Shown here: positions 48,365 through 58,832 of the stretch, piece by piece
How the letters are laid out: each line of letters opens with the position of its first letter
Position numbering within the stretch: position 1 is the first letter of the stretch
Source: Phlyctochytrium arcticum
Taxonomy: Eukaryota > Chytridiomycota > Chytridiomycetes > Chytridiales > Chytridiaceae
Length of the DNA stretch: 64,000 nucleotides
Direction of reading: 5' to 3'
Assembly (NCBI GenBank): GCA_025602905.1
Contig: JAHLKI010000032.1
Span: forward strand, 124,001-188,000
Translations under genes and position numbers: made by a program
The notes under the pieces: generated by a model
What the model was told of the DNA's origin: nothing
Database searches by the model: none
What the model saw: the letters and a program-made list of their open reading frames with translations, nothing else

Positions 48365-48970
48365 TCACGGCGACCACTCTGGAAGAAGAGAATACAAGTT
48401 ATACCACGACATCAGACCAGACATCAGACACTTTTCTCCGCCGAAGCGGCGGTGCGCCCGGACCGCCCGAACTCTTGGCACTCCGTTGTCCTTATCCTCA
48501 AAGAGGTCAATCTCCTCGGCTCGGCCACTCGCGTGCAGAACTCTGGCGAGTGCGGCATGAATTCTTAGGAAAAATGGGTTTATGGCGATGGCGGAGTCGT
48601 TGTCGATTGCAGGTAGCATCTGATCACCGTCTCGAATGCGTCGTGCGCCGTCTTGGAGCACCAGTTTCACTTCGTGGAAAAGGAGGATTGGATAGGTAGT
48701 GGTGTCCTGACCACTTGTCACTGTCATGGGATCGATTGCAAACTTCGGGGTGTCAAACTTTTTGTCGTTTAGGGCTATCCATGTTCATGGTACTGGCTTC
48801 CTCGGTTGGCGATGGTGCGGGCTCTGACTAAGGATGGTCATGTGTTTACCTTTCTTGGGGGACAAGATTGTGAGTGATACCGGTGGTCCCTCCTTTCGGG
48901 GCACATCAATAGACGTGTTGGAGAGTTTGGTATGAACTTCTCGATCTGGTCTCTCCACTCGAATCAGCAT
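48365..48970 (-). pseudogene. ORF remnant with one stop, possible PD-(D/E)xK-like protein
   Basis: One minus-strand frame of about 200 codons is interrupted by a single TGA near 48,787. It reads RVERPDREVHTKLSNTSIDV, then after the stop DTPKFAIDPMTVTSGQDTTT, YPILLFHEVKLVLQDGARRI and RVLHASGRAEEIDLFEDKDN. The order Asp, then hydrophobic strand and Glu-Val-Lys, is what a PD-(D/E)xK nuclease core looks like, and similar folds occur in Crinkler-type proteins and mobile elements. That assignment is speculative. It lies next to the Fanzor fossil on the same strand. Confidence 0.35.
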
Positions 48971-49049
48971 GAGTCCTTGGAAAATTTCCTGATTTGAGAT
49001 TGTTTCAGTGATTTTGGTTACTTGGATGTTTTTAAGGGTTTGGTTTTTG

Positions 49050-50560
49050 ACTAGTATAGCATCTTGGATGTCTTTGTTGTCATATCGGACGATACGCCAT
49101 AAACTTTGTAGTTGTCAGAGATCTTTATATCCTTTGAGAAGCAAGCGGGTCTCGCACTCGCGTTGGCATTCATGAAGAGGAAGATGGCCCGGATTTTTAT
49201 CGCTGCGTTCACGACACGGTTCCAGTGGGTCAAACAGTCTTGGCAGACCTTGACCTGCCAGACCCGTGTACGTTTTGGCAGTGAGTGTGGGCAGAGACTC
49301 AGAGAGAGCACTCGACGGACGTGCGGAATTCGTCCACGATCCGCAAACGGCATCGCCCGGCCAGTCGTTTCCGAAATTGCTTGACCGGGGTGGATGCGTG
49401 CCCGCGCGAGTTGTGCGCGAAACCCGCGTCACCTAGAGCGACCACAGTCCTGGCATCCCCGCCCGTGATCCGCTTGACCAGGATGTCACAAGTCTTTTCC
49501 TTGGCGATAAATGCCTTCCACTGAAGTCGCTTCCATCGCGCGGAATTGAAGAATTGGACCATGGTATTCAAGTTGGTCAGGCAGTAACGGAGGTGTGTTT
49601 GCAAGTCAATCGTAGTGGAAACCCTGGCCGTAGGCATCCCCGCCATGATCGCTTGGATTTCGGCATTATTCCGTATCCATTTCGCGCGTGTCTTGGCGTT
49701 CTTCGTGAAGCCCGCGAGCTGGTAGTACTCTTTTCCGCTGCGTGTTGGACCGGATCAACGCGCATGGGCGGGTAGCGACGTCTGTCATCAACATCATCAA
49801 TCTTTGGTTCTCGCAGGAGGGGTCATACGACTCGTGCTGGTCCTCGTCCATCTCCCCGAAAACGCAGTGCGTGAGAGCGTCCACGTACTGATAAGGGCGC
49901 TTCAAAGAACAGCCACCCGCGACCCGCTTGTTGAATGTCGTGAGAAGATCCGGGTACCCATCTTTAAGCCACGGTTCGATGAATTTTCGGACGGCGTTCT
50001 CCTTGATGAGAAAATTGCGGGAGACGGGCTCATCTGGGAAGCAATGATCCCGCTGGCTTTTGGCAACAATAGGGTCGCAGAATTCGGATAGGCAACGCTT
50101 GCCTGTCACGTTGCTCATTGCAGCCGTCTTATATTGCACACAAAATCTGGGTTTTCCCCAGGGTTTTTGCGCGCATGCAAACTGCGCTTTGCCGTGTCGA
50201 CGCAAAAGCGACGTATCATTCGGTCGGGCGAAATCAACGATATATGGCGATAATTGTTAAATTTGTTGCAGGTGAAATGGGTTTGTCCAGTGGCCGGGGA
50301 TGATCCGCACTCATAAGTTTTTCGCTTGTGAGTGATTGTCAAGCTGTACTGCGGCCCGCCGGCTCTGTTGCGTTCGTAAATGCATCGGGGCAGCTCCTCG
50401 TCTTTGTCCCTGGGGAAGGTCGAAGTAGCGGCAGTGGGGATGGGGGAGGCCTTGGACTTTCGCTCCTGCCGCTCCTCGCGCTTTCTCTTGCGACGTTCCG
50501 AGTCTTCGCGAACCCAGGCAGCAGTTTGTCGGTTCCGCTCCTCCCGAGATTTTAACAATT
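49050..50560 (-). pseudogene. Fossil Fanzor (eukaryotic TnpB-like RNA-guided nuclease) gene
   Basis: Fanzors are transposon-encoded relatives of TnpB with a split RuvC domain. Read on the minus strand across several frames, this stretch contains a Lys/Arg-rich helical segment and SDRMIRRFC-like region (50.56-50.2 kb), then KFIEPWLKDGYPDLLTTFNK. VDP followed one frame later by a Gly codon marks a disrupted RuvC-I DPG near 49,750. EYYQLAGFTKNAKTRAKWIR and TTIDLQTHLRYCL follow, then VVALGDAGFAHNSRGH, and IVDEFRTS (near 49,317-49,334) with the alternative catalytic Glu of Fanzors. Cysteines CSL, LCPH and CQDC suggest a zinc ribbon. The final motif reads WNRVVNAA (codon 49,213-49,215) where Fanzors have WNRDVNAA, so the RuvC-III Asp is lost. 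At least four frame changes also show it is dead. Confidence 0.78.
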
Positions 50561-50586
50561 GCCCATGCCGTCGGTGGTGACAATCC

Positions 50587-50640
50587 TAAGTTGTTTATAT
50601 GTGTTAAAGTTTGCCGAATGCGATTGCACATATGTGGTAT
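50587..50640 (-). repeat. Fragment shared with the relic ORF at 26.8 kb
   Basis: The sequence agttgtttatatgtgtt and the bases after it are nearly identical to 26,818-26,850. In a matching frame both encode HFNTYKQL or NFNTYKQL, preceded by Ser-Ala. The two places are 24 kb apart in the same orientation. Confidence 0.75.
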
Positions 50641-50749
50641 AGTATAGCAGTTGTCCCGGGCAGTGGTGTGATGTAAGAACCAAAGAGACGGTTAACTGTG
50701 GTGACCTTCCAGTTTGAATACCCATCTCCACCAGTGCTCATGGATACAT

Positions 50750-51600
50750 TCGCCATCACCCTGGCCGTTCGTACTCGATGGGAGGCGGTACTTGGTTGTA
50801 GGCCGGCGGATAGGGGTTTCGAAAGGCTTTTCTGTCCGGTACATTTGGTAGGTCGGCGGCGTCTAAGAATTCAGGGACGGCATGGATGTCATGGTGCATA
50901 TAGCGCAGATGTGTGGTTGAGAGCGGCAGCAGAGGAAAGACACGCAAACGCACCGATCTTGGTGCGTCAGACTTAGACCTTCTCCCCTCGACGTGTCCCA
51001 ACAACAGAATGGCTTCACGTACTTCCTCCTTTCCTGTTCAACATCCTCCTCGTCCAGTGACAGGCCTTCCAGAATTTCCGTGGTGCACCTTGCTCGTAAC
51101 GATGGATAAACAAGTAACTGGTCTCGTCGCTCGAAAGAAAGTGATCTGAATGCCAGGTGGTGCATCGGTTTTGTTGATGATGGAGGAAAAGATTCCCCTA
51201 CGATGACCAGCTTTCAGAACCTTCAGTTGGATACCAAGCTCGTGAGCCAACCCCCAACTTTTGTAGGAGGGTTGCAATGATATGATTCTGGCGGTTGTCC
51301 GCATATATACGCGTGTAGCTCGCGATACACTTTCAGTGAAGTATCCACCGTCGTTCCATTCATGCATGCTGGCTGTCAGTCTTTGGGGCACGTTGTGGGT
51401 ATCGCGAACGTTGTTGAGAAGAGCCTCCTCCGTGAGTTCCAAGTACCGCCTGAAGTGGGCGCCGCATACATTTGTCGTATGTCAGAGGATGAACTTCCTG
51501 TCCCGTTTTCAGATGCGTAACGTAAAAAGGCCCGCCTGAATAGTGTCATGCAAGCGACCCCGTTTGACAGTAAAATCCACATCTTCGCGGAGTTCCACAG
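50750..51600 (-). pseudogene. Upstream part of the same relic, possible Fanzor N-terminus
   Basis: Minus-strand open pieces in several frames read LELTEEALLNNVRDTHNVPQ, SVSRATRVYMRTTARIISL and LEGLSLDEEDVEQERRKYVK, then MHHDIHAVPEFLDAADLPNV. They are continuous in direction with the Fanzor core and decayed to the same degree, so they probably come from its N-terminal half or from a second ORF of the same element. I recognise no domain in them. Confidence 0.35.
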
Positions 51601-51883
51601 AGAAATGATTTGGACCGTGCGCTCGCAAGTTCTCGTAAGTAGTTCAGGACATTGGTGTGGGGGAGGAACATCGTCTGGGGATTCAGGAAATAGGATCTTC
51701 TTTCTTGGTTTCAGCCTTGCTCCACCAACTTTTGCTCACAACAAGTATATCCGGAAGAAGTTTGAATCAGAAGCTTGGCCCTATATAATACAATACAAAT
51801 GATGCTTGCTATGAGAATACAGTAGTGAAAATGTTTCCTCCAAATCATCCCCGCGCCAACAGAATCCTGGCCAAACTCCAGGT

Positions 51884-52080
51884 CAAACTCCGCTCGAAAG
51901 ATTTTGCACACTGTCACTGGACTAGCGCGTCAAACTTTTTGATGGGCTCACGATCTGGCTCACGATCTTGGCCCACACATCCGCAAACATTCGCCAACAA
52001 TTACGGCCCAATAAGGTAACAGCAGACAAACTCTTCTGTGTATGGCGAATATACTGAACCCTCCTCCTTTATCTTACCAG
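51884..52080 (+). promoter_or_regulatory. Conserved leader of Harbinger-like gene copy 2, with 5'-UTR intron
   Basis: The leader contains caaactccgctcgaaag (51884-51900), with cgcgccaa upstream at about 51852, and a predicted intron from GTAACAG at 52016 to ACCAG at 52080. The same three elements in the same order precede copies 3 (53709-54039) and 4 (55643-55968). Confidence 0.65.
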
Positions 52081-52099
52081 AGCTTCTTATTACGCGATA

Positions 52100-53353
52100 A
52101 TGTTCCCGGGCTCGGTGTATGAGTTTTTGGCGGCACGCCGGGCGTTCCGCGAGGAGGAGGAAGAGGACCGTGAGATTCAGTTCTGGATTCAGCTCAAGCG
52201 GAATATTTGGCAGTCAAGGCAGCTTGATGACAAGACCTTTTTGCGGATGTTTCGAATGACTCGTCCAGATTTCGTATGGTTGGTTGACCAACTGAGGGCC
52301 GTACTGTACCAAGATGAGGACGATCATGACGACCCATTGTCTGTAGAGACGCAAGTCTCTGTGTCACTTTACTACCTCGGTCACGGATCCTCATGGTCGA
52401 AACTGGATGATCTGTTTGGACTGAACGATGGAGCCGCAGAGTCGAGCTTTCGCTTTTTTGCGTTCGCAGTCCGAGCACTAAACAACTTGCAAAGTTATGT
52501 CGGGGTACCGGCCGATACAGATGTTGCAGCATGGGATGAAATCAGCCAGCGGTTTCTGAAAAAGGGCGGAATACCTGGGGTTGTAGGTGTCATAGATACC
52601 ATGCATGTCCCAATCAAGATGCCAAAACAATGGAGCCGACTGTATTTGAACCGCAGGCGCTGGCCATCCATTGTAGTGCAAGCAGTTGTCGATGCCGACG
52701 GAAACTTTCAGGACGTAAGGATTCTTTTACTTCAGCGTATTGGTCGAGATTCTAATGCACCCTCCTCCCACTAGTTTGACGCAGTGATGTTGGGTTCTTC
52801 GCGGGACCAACAGGTTTTCCGCAGCTCTCCAATAGGGGCTTTATTGGACCGGGGACAGACGCCAGTTTTCCCACCGGGAACTTTCTTGCTTGCGGATCGG
52901 GGGTTCACCGACTCGAAATGGATCATGCGCCCATACACAAACAATGATAGTGAATCTGCCTTGAATTTCAATGTAATTCATGCAAAGATATGGTAAGACT
53001 CGTTAGACGCCCACCCATTGCAAACAAGTTAATAACCAAAACTGCCGCTCAGGAAAATCGTAGATTTGGCATTTAGGGTGTTACGGGCCCGTTTCCGTGT
53101 TCTCATGACAAAACAAGACGGATCACCTCTCGATGCCACGTCGGCTGCATACACATGTATGATTCTGCATAATTTGCGCAACGGACGAGGAAAGCACGTG
53201 TACCCTCGACCTGGACTCAAGCTGATCAAGCGACAAATACCTTCAGTCTGTAATGCAGAGCTGGAGCGTCAAATTGAGCGTGACTATAGAGCTGGTAGAG
53301 CGGAAATTCTCACCCGAAGAGATGACCTTGCGAACTCTTTGATATCGACGTGA
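52100..53353 (+). CDS. HARBI1/PIF-Harbinger-like nuclease protein (copy 2)
   Basis: Three exons, 52100-52714, 52775-52992 and 53053-53353, give 377 aa with no disabling change. Order of motifs: an N-terminal helical region, MTRPDFVWLVDQL (the helix-turn-helix-like part of Harbinger transposases), SLYYLGHGSSWSKLDDLFGL, then GVVGVIDTMHVPI with the first catalytic Asp. VVDADGNFQDFDAVMLGSSR and PPGTFLLADRGFTDSKWIM follow, the latter with the second catalytic Asp. KIVDLAFRVLRARFRVL has Asp where the third catalytic Glu is expected. A typical C-terminal ILHNLRNGRG segment follows. Lacking a detectable partner Myb gene or terminal repeats, it may be domesticated. Both coding introns occur at the same places as in copies 3 and 4. 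Confidence 0.85.
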
Positions 53354-53708
53354 AACCGTTTATTCTCTCCCTGTACATACCTGCATCTTTCCTCTGTATC
53401 ATAGATCATCCATAGACTTTTTATGTAGTTATAAATTAGACCTGCTGCTAAATTGCTTCTTGACGAATGGCAATTGGGTCGGTGAACCAAAATGCGCTAC
53501 AGGAAGTAAAAGATAGATGATTTTCTACGACAAACCGCATGAGCGAAATCCTGAATGTGACCATAACAAGTTTAACCATCACAAATAACAGAGCTACGCT
53601 TGAGTTTCTTAAGATTAACCTACCTCCGCCCCTTGGTTTTCGCCCGTTCTATTCTCGGGTGATTTTTTTGGTCTGACTGGAGCAACGCAGAAACCAGCCG
53701 GTCAGCTC

Positions 53709-54039
53709 GTCCGCGCCAAAACTCCGCTCGAAGCTTCTCGAAACAGAGTCGAGAGCAATGGCAAACTTTTTGAGCCACATTGTCCCCTTGTCCAGTAGGA
53801 AACGTATGCCAGTAACCCTCTACTACCTGCCCAACCTGCACTAGCTGCACTTCTCCTCTTCTTTCTTTGATAGACAAACTACCGTCAGGGAATTGCCACT
53901 TTTTCACCGGGCTCATCTTCCCACACATTTCCTCATCACCTCAGCACCTGAACAACCACAACCCCAGAAGGTAACAGCCGGCATACTCTCAAGTGCACTC
54001 AGCCAATACGCTGAACAGGCTCCTTTCTCTTACCATAAG
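53709..54039 (+). promoter_or_regulatory. Conserved leader of Harbinger-like gene copy 3, with 5'-UTR intron
   Basis: CGCGCCAA at about 53711 and an actccgctcgaag block at 53721-53733 precede a predicted leader intron from 53971 (GTAACAG) to 54039. Order and spacing match copies 2 and 4. Confidence 0.6.
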
Positions 54040-54053
54040 TTCTTTGAGCAGCA

Positions 54054-55302
54054 ATGGCTGATAGCACTTTGTTGCTGGCGTATATGGCGCTGGTTTTGGC
54101 TGCCGAACGGGAGGAGGAGTACGAGGATCACCTCAGGCGTAATATCTGGAAGTCAAACCAACTTGACGACAGGACCTTTCTCAGAATGTTTCGAATGACC
54201 CGTCCAGATTTTGTATGGTTGGTTGACCAACTGAGGGACGCACTGTACCAAGATGAAGACGACGATGACGATCCATTGTCTGTCGAGACCCAAGTCGCTG
54301 TGTCTCTTTACTACCTCGGTCATGGATCTGCATGGTCGAAACTGGATGAGCTGTTTGGACTTGATGAGGGGGTGGCAGAGTCAACTGTTCGCCGCTTTAC
54401 GACCGCAGTGCAAGCAATGAATCTTTCCAATAATGTTGTCGGAGTGCCCGCCCATACAGATATTGCAGCATGGGATGAAATCAGCCAGCGGTTCCTGAAG
54501 AAGGGGGGAATACCTGGGGTAGTGGGTGTGATAGATACGATGCCTGTCCCAATCAAGGACCCAGGCTACAAAAGATGGCTGTGGTTAAACCGTCGAGGCT
54601 GGCCTTCGATTGTAGTGCAAGCAATCGTGGATGCCGAGGGAAACTTTCAAGACGTAAGGATTGCCATTTCAACGCTATATTTCACGAATTGGCTAGATTC
54701 TAATGTCCAACCTTCCAATAGTTTAGTGTACAGGCGCAAGGCTCCATGCGTGCCCCGTGGGGTCTCCTCATGTCCCCAATAGGGTCTATTTTGAAACGAG
54801 GAGAGAAGCAAGTATTCCCACCCGGAACGTTCTTGCTTGCTGATCGCGAATTCACTGACTCGAAATGGGTCATGCGCCCCTACATCAAAAATGACAACAG
54901 CGAGGCTGCCTTGAATTTCAACAAACTTCATGCAAAGACATGGTAAGACTCGTTAGACGCATCCAATCGCAATAGCCTAATATCCAAATACTCCCATTCA
55001 GGAAAATCGTCGATTTGACATTTAGGGTCTTACGGGCTCGTTTCCGCGTTCTCATGACAAAGCAAGACGCAACACCGGCAAATGCCGTAGATGTCGCAAC
55101 CACATGTATGATTCTACACAATTTGCGCAACGGACGAGGGCAACACTTGCACCCTCGACGTGGCGTTAGTATGATCAAGAGACATTACATAACAGAATGG
55201 ATTCCAGCTACGGAGCGTCGAATTGAGCGGGCCTACAAAGCTGGTAGATTGGATATGCTGACGAGACGAGACGACCTTGCCAAATTTTTGTTACCAAAGT
55301 AA
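54054..55302 (+). CDS. HARBI1/PIF-Harbinger-like nuclease protein (copy 3)
   Basis: Three exons, 54054-54653, 54722-54942 and 55002-55302, give 373 aa with an open frame throughout. It shares MTRPDFVWLVDQL, SLYYLGHGSAWSKLDELFGL, GGIPGVVGVIDTMPVPI, IVVQAIVDAEGNFQD, PPGTFLLADREFTDSKWVM and KIVDLTFRVLRARFRVL. Differences from copy 2 include DAEG for DADG, LADREF for LADRGF, and a divergent segment after the first intron (QGSMRAPWGL) where other copies keep GSxxDQxVFR. Losing that usually conserved part may mean weaker constraint on this copy. The start ATG is the first after the predicted leader intron. Its 3' flank repeats that of copy 2 (ggcaattg and tacgcttgag blocks). Confidence 0.83.
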
Positions 55303-55642
55303 AACCCGGTTTCCTCTAACTGTATATATCTGTATCTTTCATCTGTACCTTTCATCTGTATCTTTCATCAATGGCAATTGCGTAGCCAAGATGTGTAAGA
55401 AGTGCTGAAGATAAATGATATCCGACGACGAACTGCATGAGCATATCCTCAATGTAGGCTAGAAGGAAGGTCTGGAGAGTTGCGAAAGCCAATGCGTAAA
55501 AAACAACGTTAACCTTGAACATCAGAGGTACGCTTGAGTTAGTTTTGAAGGTTTGGATTTGCCTCAGCCCTTGGTTTTCATCTGTCTAAATTTTCTTACA
55601 AACCTGTTTTGTTTCTATCTACAAATCAAGATGGATGGAGCT

Positions 55643-55968
55643 CGCGCCAAACACCAAAAACACCCCCAAACTCCGCTCGAAAGCATTTGCAACCTTTTGG
55701 ACGACACATGTCCCATAGCAAACTTGTGCTATTAACCCTTTGATTCCGACCCAACCTGCACTTCTCTGTTATTACTGTGTTGTATGGTACCTTCTGGAAA
55801 TCGTTGCGTTCAACTTTTTTGCCGAGCTCATCTTCGCACGCAAATCCTCCTCCACCATTTCCCAACCCTTGCCCAACATCGACAATTCAAGAAGGTAACG
55901 GCAGATATAATGTACTCGCAAGTGTTCATGGCTAATATTTTGAAACCTCTCCTTTTCTCTTACCATAG
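55643..55968 (+). promoter_or_regulatory. Conserved leader of Harbinger-like gene copy 4, with 5'-UTR intron
   Basis: CGCGCCAA at 55643, caaactccgctcgaaag at 55667-55683 and a predicted leader intron 55895-55968 (GTAACGG to CCATAG) are arranged as in the other two intact copies. Confidence 0.6.
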
Positions 55969-55984
55969 GTCTTAAGGAGCAATC

Positions 55985-57234
55985 ATGAAAATCGATCAGG
56001 CAATGTTGATGAACATGAGTGACACAGAGCTGCAGGGTTGGTTAGTGTCCTGGTTGACGAAACGGAGGGAAAAAGAGAGGAAGCTCCAGCAGAACATCTG
56101 GAAGTCGAAGCTGCTTGACGACAAGACTTTTCTAAGAATGTTTCGAATGACCCGTCCCGATTTCTTGTGGTTGGTCGATCAGTTGAGGGAAACATTGGAT
56201 GAGTATCAGTCATCGGTGGACTGGCCCGAGCCTTTATCGGCAGAAACGCAAGTTTCAGTCTCTCTTTACTATCTCGGTCACGGATGCAGTTTCACCAAAC
56301 TGAATACTCTGTTTGGGCTGATTCCTACAGTGGGAACGCCAACCGTTCTCGACTTTGTGGAGGCAGTGCGGGTTGTTTTCCATAAAGTTGTCGGGATGCC
56401 GGCGCATACAGATCTTGCAGCTTGGGATGAGATCAGTCAGCGCTTCCTGAAAAAAGGGGGAATACCGGGGGTAGTTGGTGTGATAGACGCGATGCATGTC
56501 CCCTTTTTTCAGCCAAGACCAGGGTTCATATGGCGAAACCGTAGGGGCTGGTCTTCGATTATCGTGCAAACAGTAGTGGATGCCGATGGAAACTTTCAAG
56601 ATGTAAGAATCATCCCCATGCCAAATTGTGAATCTAATGCCCCACCCCTCACTAGTACATCGCAGGGTTTCATGGCTCCACGAACGACCAGCGGGTCTTC
56701 CGCGAATCCCCAATAGGAGATGTATTGATACGAGATGAACAGCCAGTCTTTCCACCCGGAACTTTTCTGCTTGCCGATCGGGGATACAGCGACATGAAAT
56801 GGATCATGCGCCCATATACCAAAAATGATAGTGAAGCTGCATTGAATTTCACCGCACTTCACGCAAAGACATGGTAAGACTCATCACAAGCTAACATTCA
56901 AGAAAGCAGATACTTAATGTTCCCTCTTCACAGGAAAATCGCAGATTTGACATTTAGGGTCTTACGGGCTCGTTTCCGTGTTCTTATGACCCGAGTGGAC
57001 TTACCACCAGTAGATGTCCAATGGATGGTACTGTCATGTATGATTCTGCACAATTTGCGCAATGGACGAGGACAGCACGTGTACCCTCGTCCCGATCTCA
57101 GGTTTGTTGAGAAGCCGGACCCTTCACCGTACGATAGACTGCGGGAGCGTGCAATTGAGCGGGCCTACAGAGCTGGTAAATTGGATATTTTGAAGCGACG
57201 CGATGAGCTTGCCGAGTTTTTATTACCGACGTAA
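55985..57234 (+). CDS. HARBI1/PIF-Harbinger-like nuclease protein (copy 4)
   Basis: Three exons, 55985-56602, 56656-56873 and 56934-57234, give 378 aa without disabling changes. It has a different N-terminus (MKIDQAMLMNMSDTELQGWL) but the same core: MTRPDFLWLVDQL, SLYYLGHGCSFTKLNTLFGL, GGIPGVVGVIDAMHVPF, VVDADGNFQDYIAGFHGSTN, FLLADRGYSDMKWIMRPY and KIADLTFRVLRARFRVL. The canonical GSxxDQRVFR block is kept. It is the most diverged of the three intact copies, yet splice sites, catalytic-site residues and length are maintained. That points to selection rather than decay. As in the others, Asp replaces the third acidic residue Glu. Confidence 0.84.
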
Positions 57235-58832
57235 AACTTTCTTTGTCGCTAATTGAATCACTACTTGTACATACCTTTATTTCCCATCTGTAACTAACTT
57301 ACCATCCTGTAATTACGAATCGAATTTTTCCTCAATGAATGACTGTTATCGGTTCACTGGTGAATTAAAAGGTATATCCTGCTCAGTTTTGAGGGGCCAT
57401 TGCGTGAGAAAATCCGAAAATAGCCCACCGAAACACGAGAAATGTGGTGATCTAAAAAGATTGTTTATACAGCCCGGATGATACCTACTACCTAATCTCG
57501 AAGAATGTAAAGTTGGCGTAGGCCGCTTATACTGCCTCGTTCACATCATCGAAAATCCCTTCAGGGAGGCCAAAAAATAGGTAAACTGTTAGATGTAGGG
57601 CCATAAGAGGCCATCGCAAAGCTACTGGTACATTGCGAATCAGGTATTCCACGTCTCAAAAACCACGCCTTGAACAGATGACGATATGCTGATAATGGCG
57701 ATCTTGCAAAAGGGATGCTATACACACTGAAACCCGTAGAAACATCCCAACCAGTTGATATTCGAAAAGGACAATTACTCGAGTACGAGCGAGAACAAGA
57801 TCTCAAATGGCTAAATAAAAGTCCAGACTTGTCTATGATCCCGCCAATCTCGAACCCTGACAAAAGCATGATGACATGGTCGTCAATTGTCCACGGTGGC
57901 AATGGTCTTTTGGATGATCACCTTACTCCCACCAACAACAATCCCGGTCCTGACAGGTTCTCACAATCTCACCTTCGGAACTATCAACTTGGCGCTCTGA
58001 GAGCTCTCATAAAGTGTTGCTGTGGACGGTGGACGGTGGACCACTGGACCAGGCCACAGGGGGGAGGGAGAACGTAACAACATATATGTTGTTGCTTCCA
58101 TTGTGGGGTAGAGAGATTAGATTAGCCGCGGATGTTGTTTTGTTCGCGATTTGATTACCTTCTGCATGCGCAATCAGGCCAACCCGTGGTGGTTCTCGAG
58201 TACGGGGGTTAGCTATGATACATCGGTTCGATAACGGGAAACGACACGATCCCTTCGCAGCACTGCCTTTCCCGCTGAGTTACCTGGCGAGATATCCTAT
58301 CATAGTACTCGTCTGAGATGTTATTTCCCCAGGCTAAATGGGAGTTTCAGCTATCGGCAGCTTTCCACTGTTTCCAGACGTCCACAAAATCCGGCTTTGG
58401 CGTCCTGTTCTCTCGAAACTCTCGAAATGCGTTTACGTAAGCCCGCTTGAGCGAAGCTCCGCATCTCCTTCCAAGATCCGCCCGCGCGGCGATTTACCAA
58501 AAGATATGGTATCCCCCGCGATGTGGGACTGGATGTTGGTGTAGAATTTGCTGGGTAATAGGCACGGAGTTTAAAAATGTTCCGCTATTTTGTATGTTCG
58601 AAACCCTGGACAAGTCATTCTTGATTGTACCAACCGGGGGAGGATCTTTGCCAAACTATTGATATTGAGTACTGTAGTGTTGAGTAATATTTTTGCAATT
58701 AAGACCGGGGTGGTGTACAATTCTAAAATACAAGTCCAATAATGCAAAAGTCCCGATTGATATGTGTGTGTGTGTAAAGGGCGGAGGGATGGGAAGGAAT
58801 GCACAGAGATTTACAAACAGCCAGAAGCCAGT
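57235..58832. other. Gap between the array and the zinc-finger gene
   Basis: No supported gene. One ATG-started frame of 120 codons at 57715-58077 (QLLEYEREQDLKWLNKSPDL) has no recognised relatives and no obvious promoter, so I treat it as doubtful. An 18-bp perfect palindrome lies at 58076-58093, and a short TG run occurs near 58762-58775. Confidence 0.45.
58076..58093. repeat. Perfect 18-bp palindrome AACAACATATATGTTGTT
   Basis: The sequence reads the same on both strands. It is in a gene-free stretch at the edge of the mobile-element island. Confidence 0.85.

Noticed and set aside
57715..58077. 120-codon ATG-started frame downstream of the array
   Set aside because: No recognised relatives, ends in a repetitive GGTGGACGG stretch, and has no clear promoter. 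Kept only as a remark.
46400..58100. CRISPR-like arrays or operon-like defence cluster
   Set aside because: No regularly spaced short repeats were found. The repeated units are 1.9-kb gene duplications.
58213..58305. tRNA-like sequence on the minus strand with 8-bp terminal complementarity (CTATGATA / TATCATAG)
   Set aside because: The D-arm-like and anticodon-like pieces do not close into a full cloverleaf and the T arm does not pair. It could be a decayed tRNA but I cannot support it.
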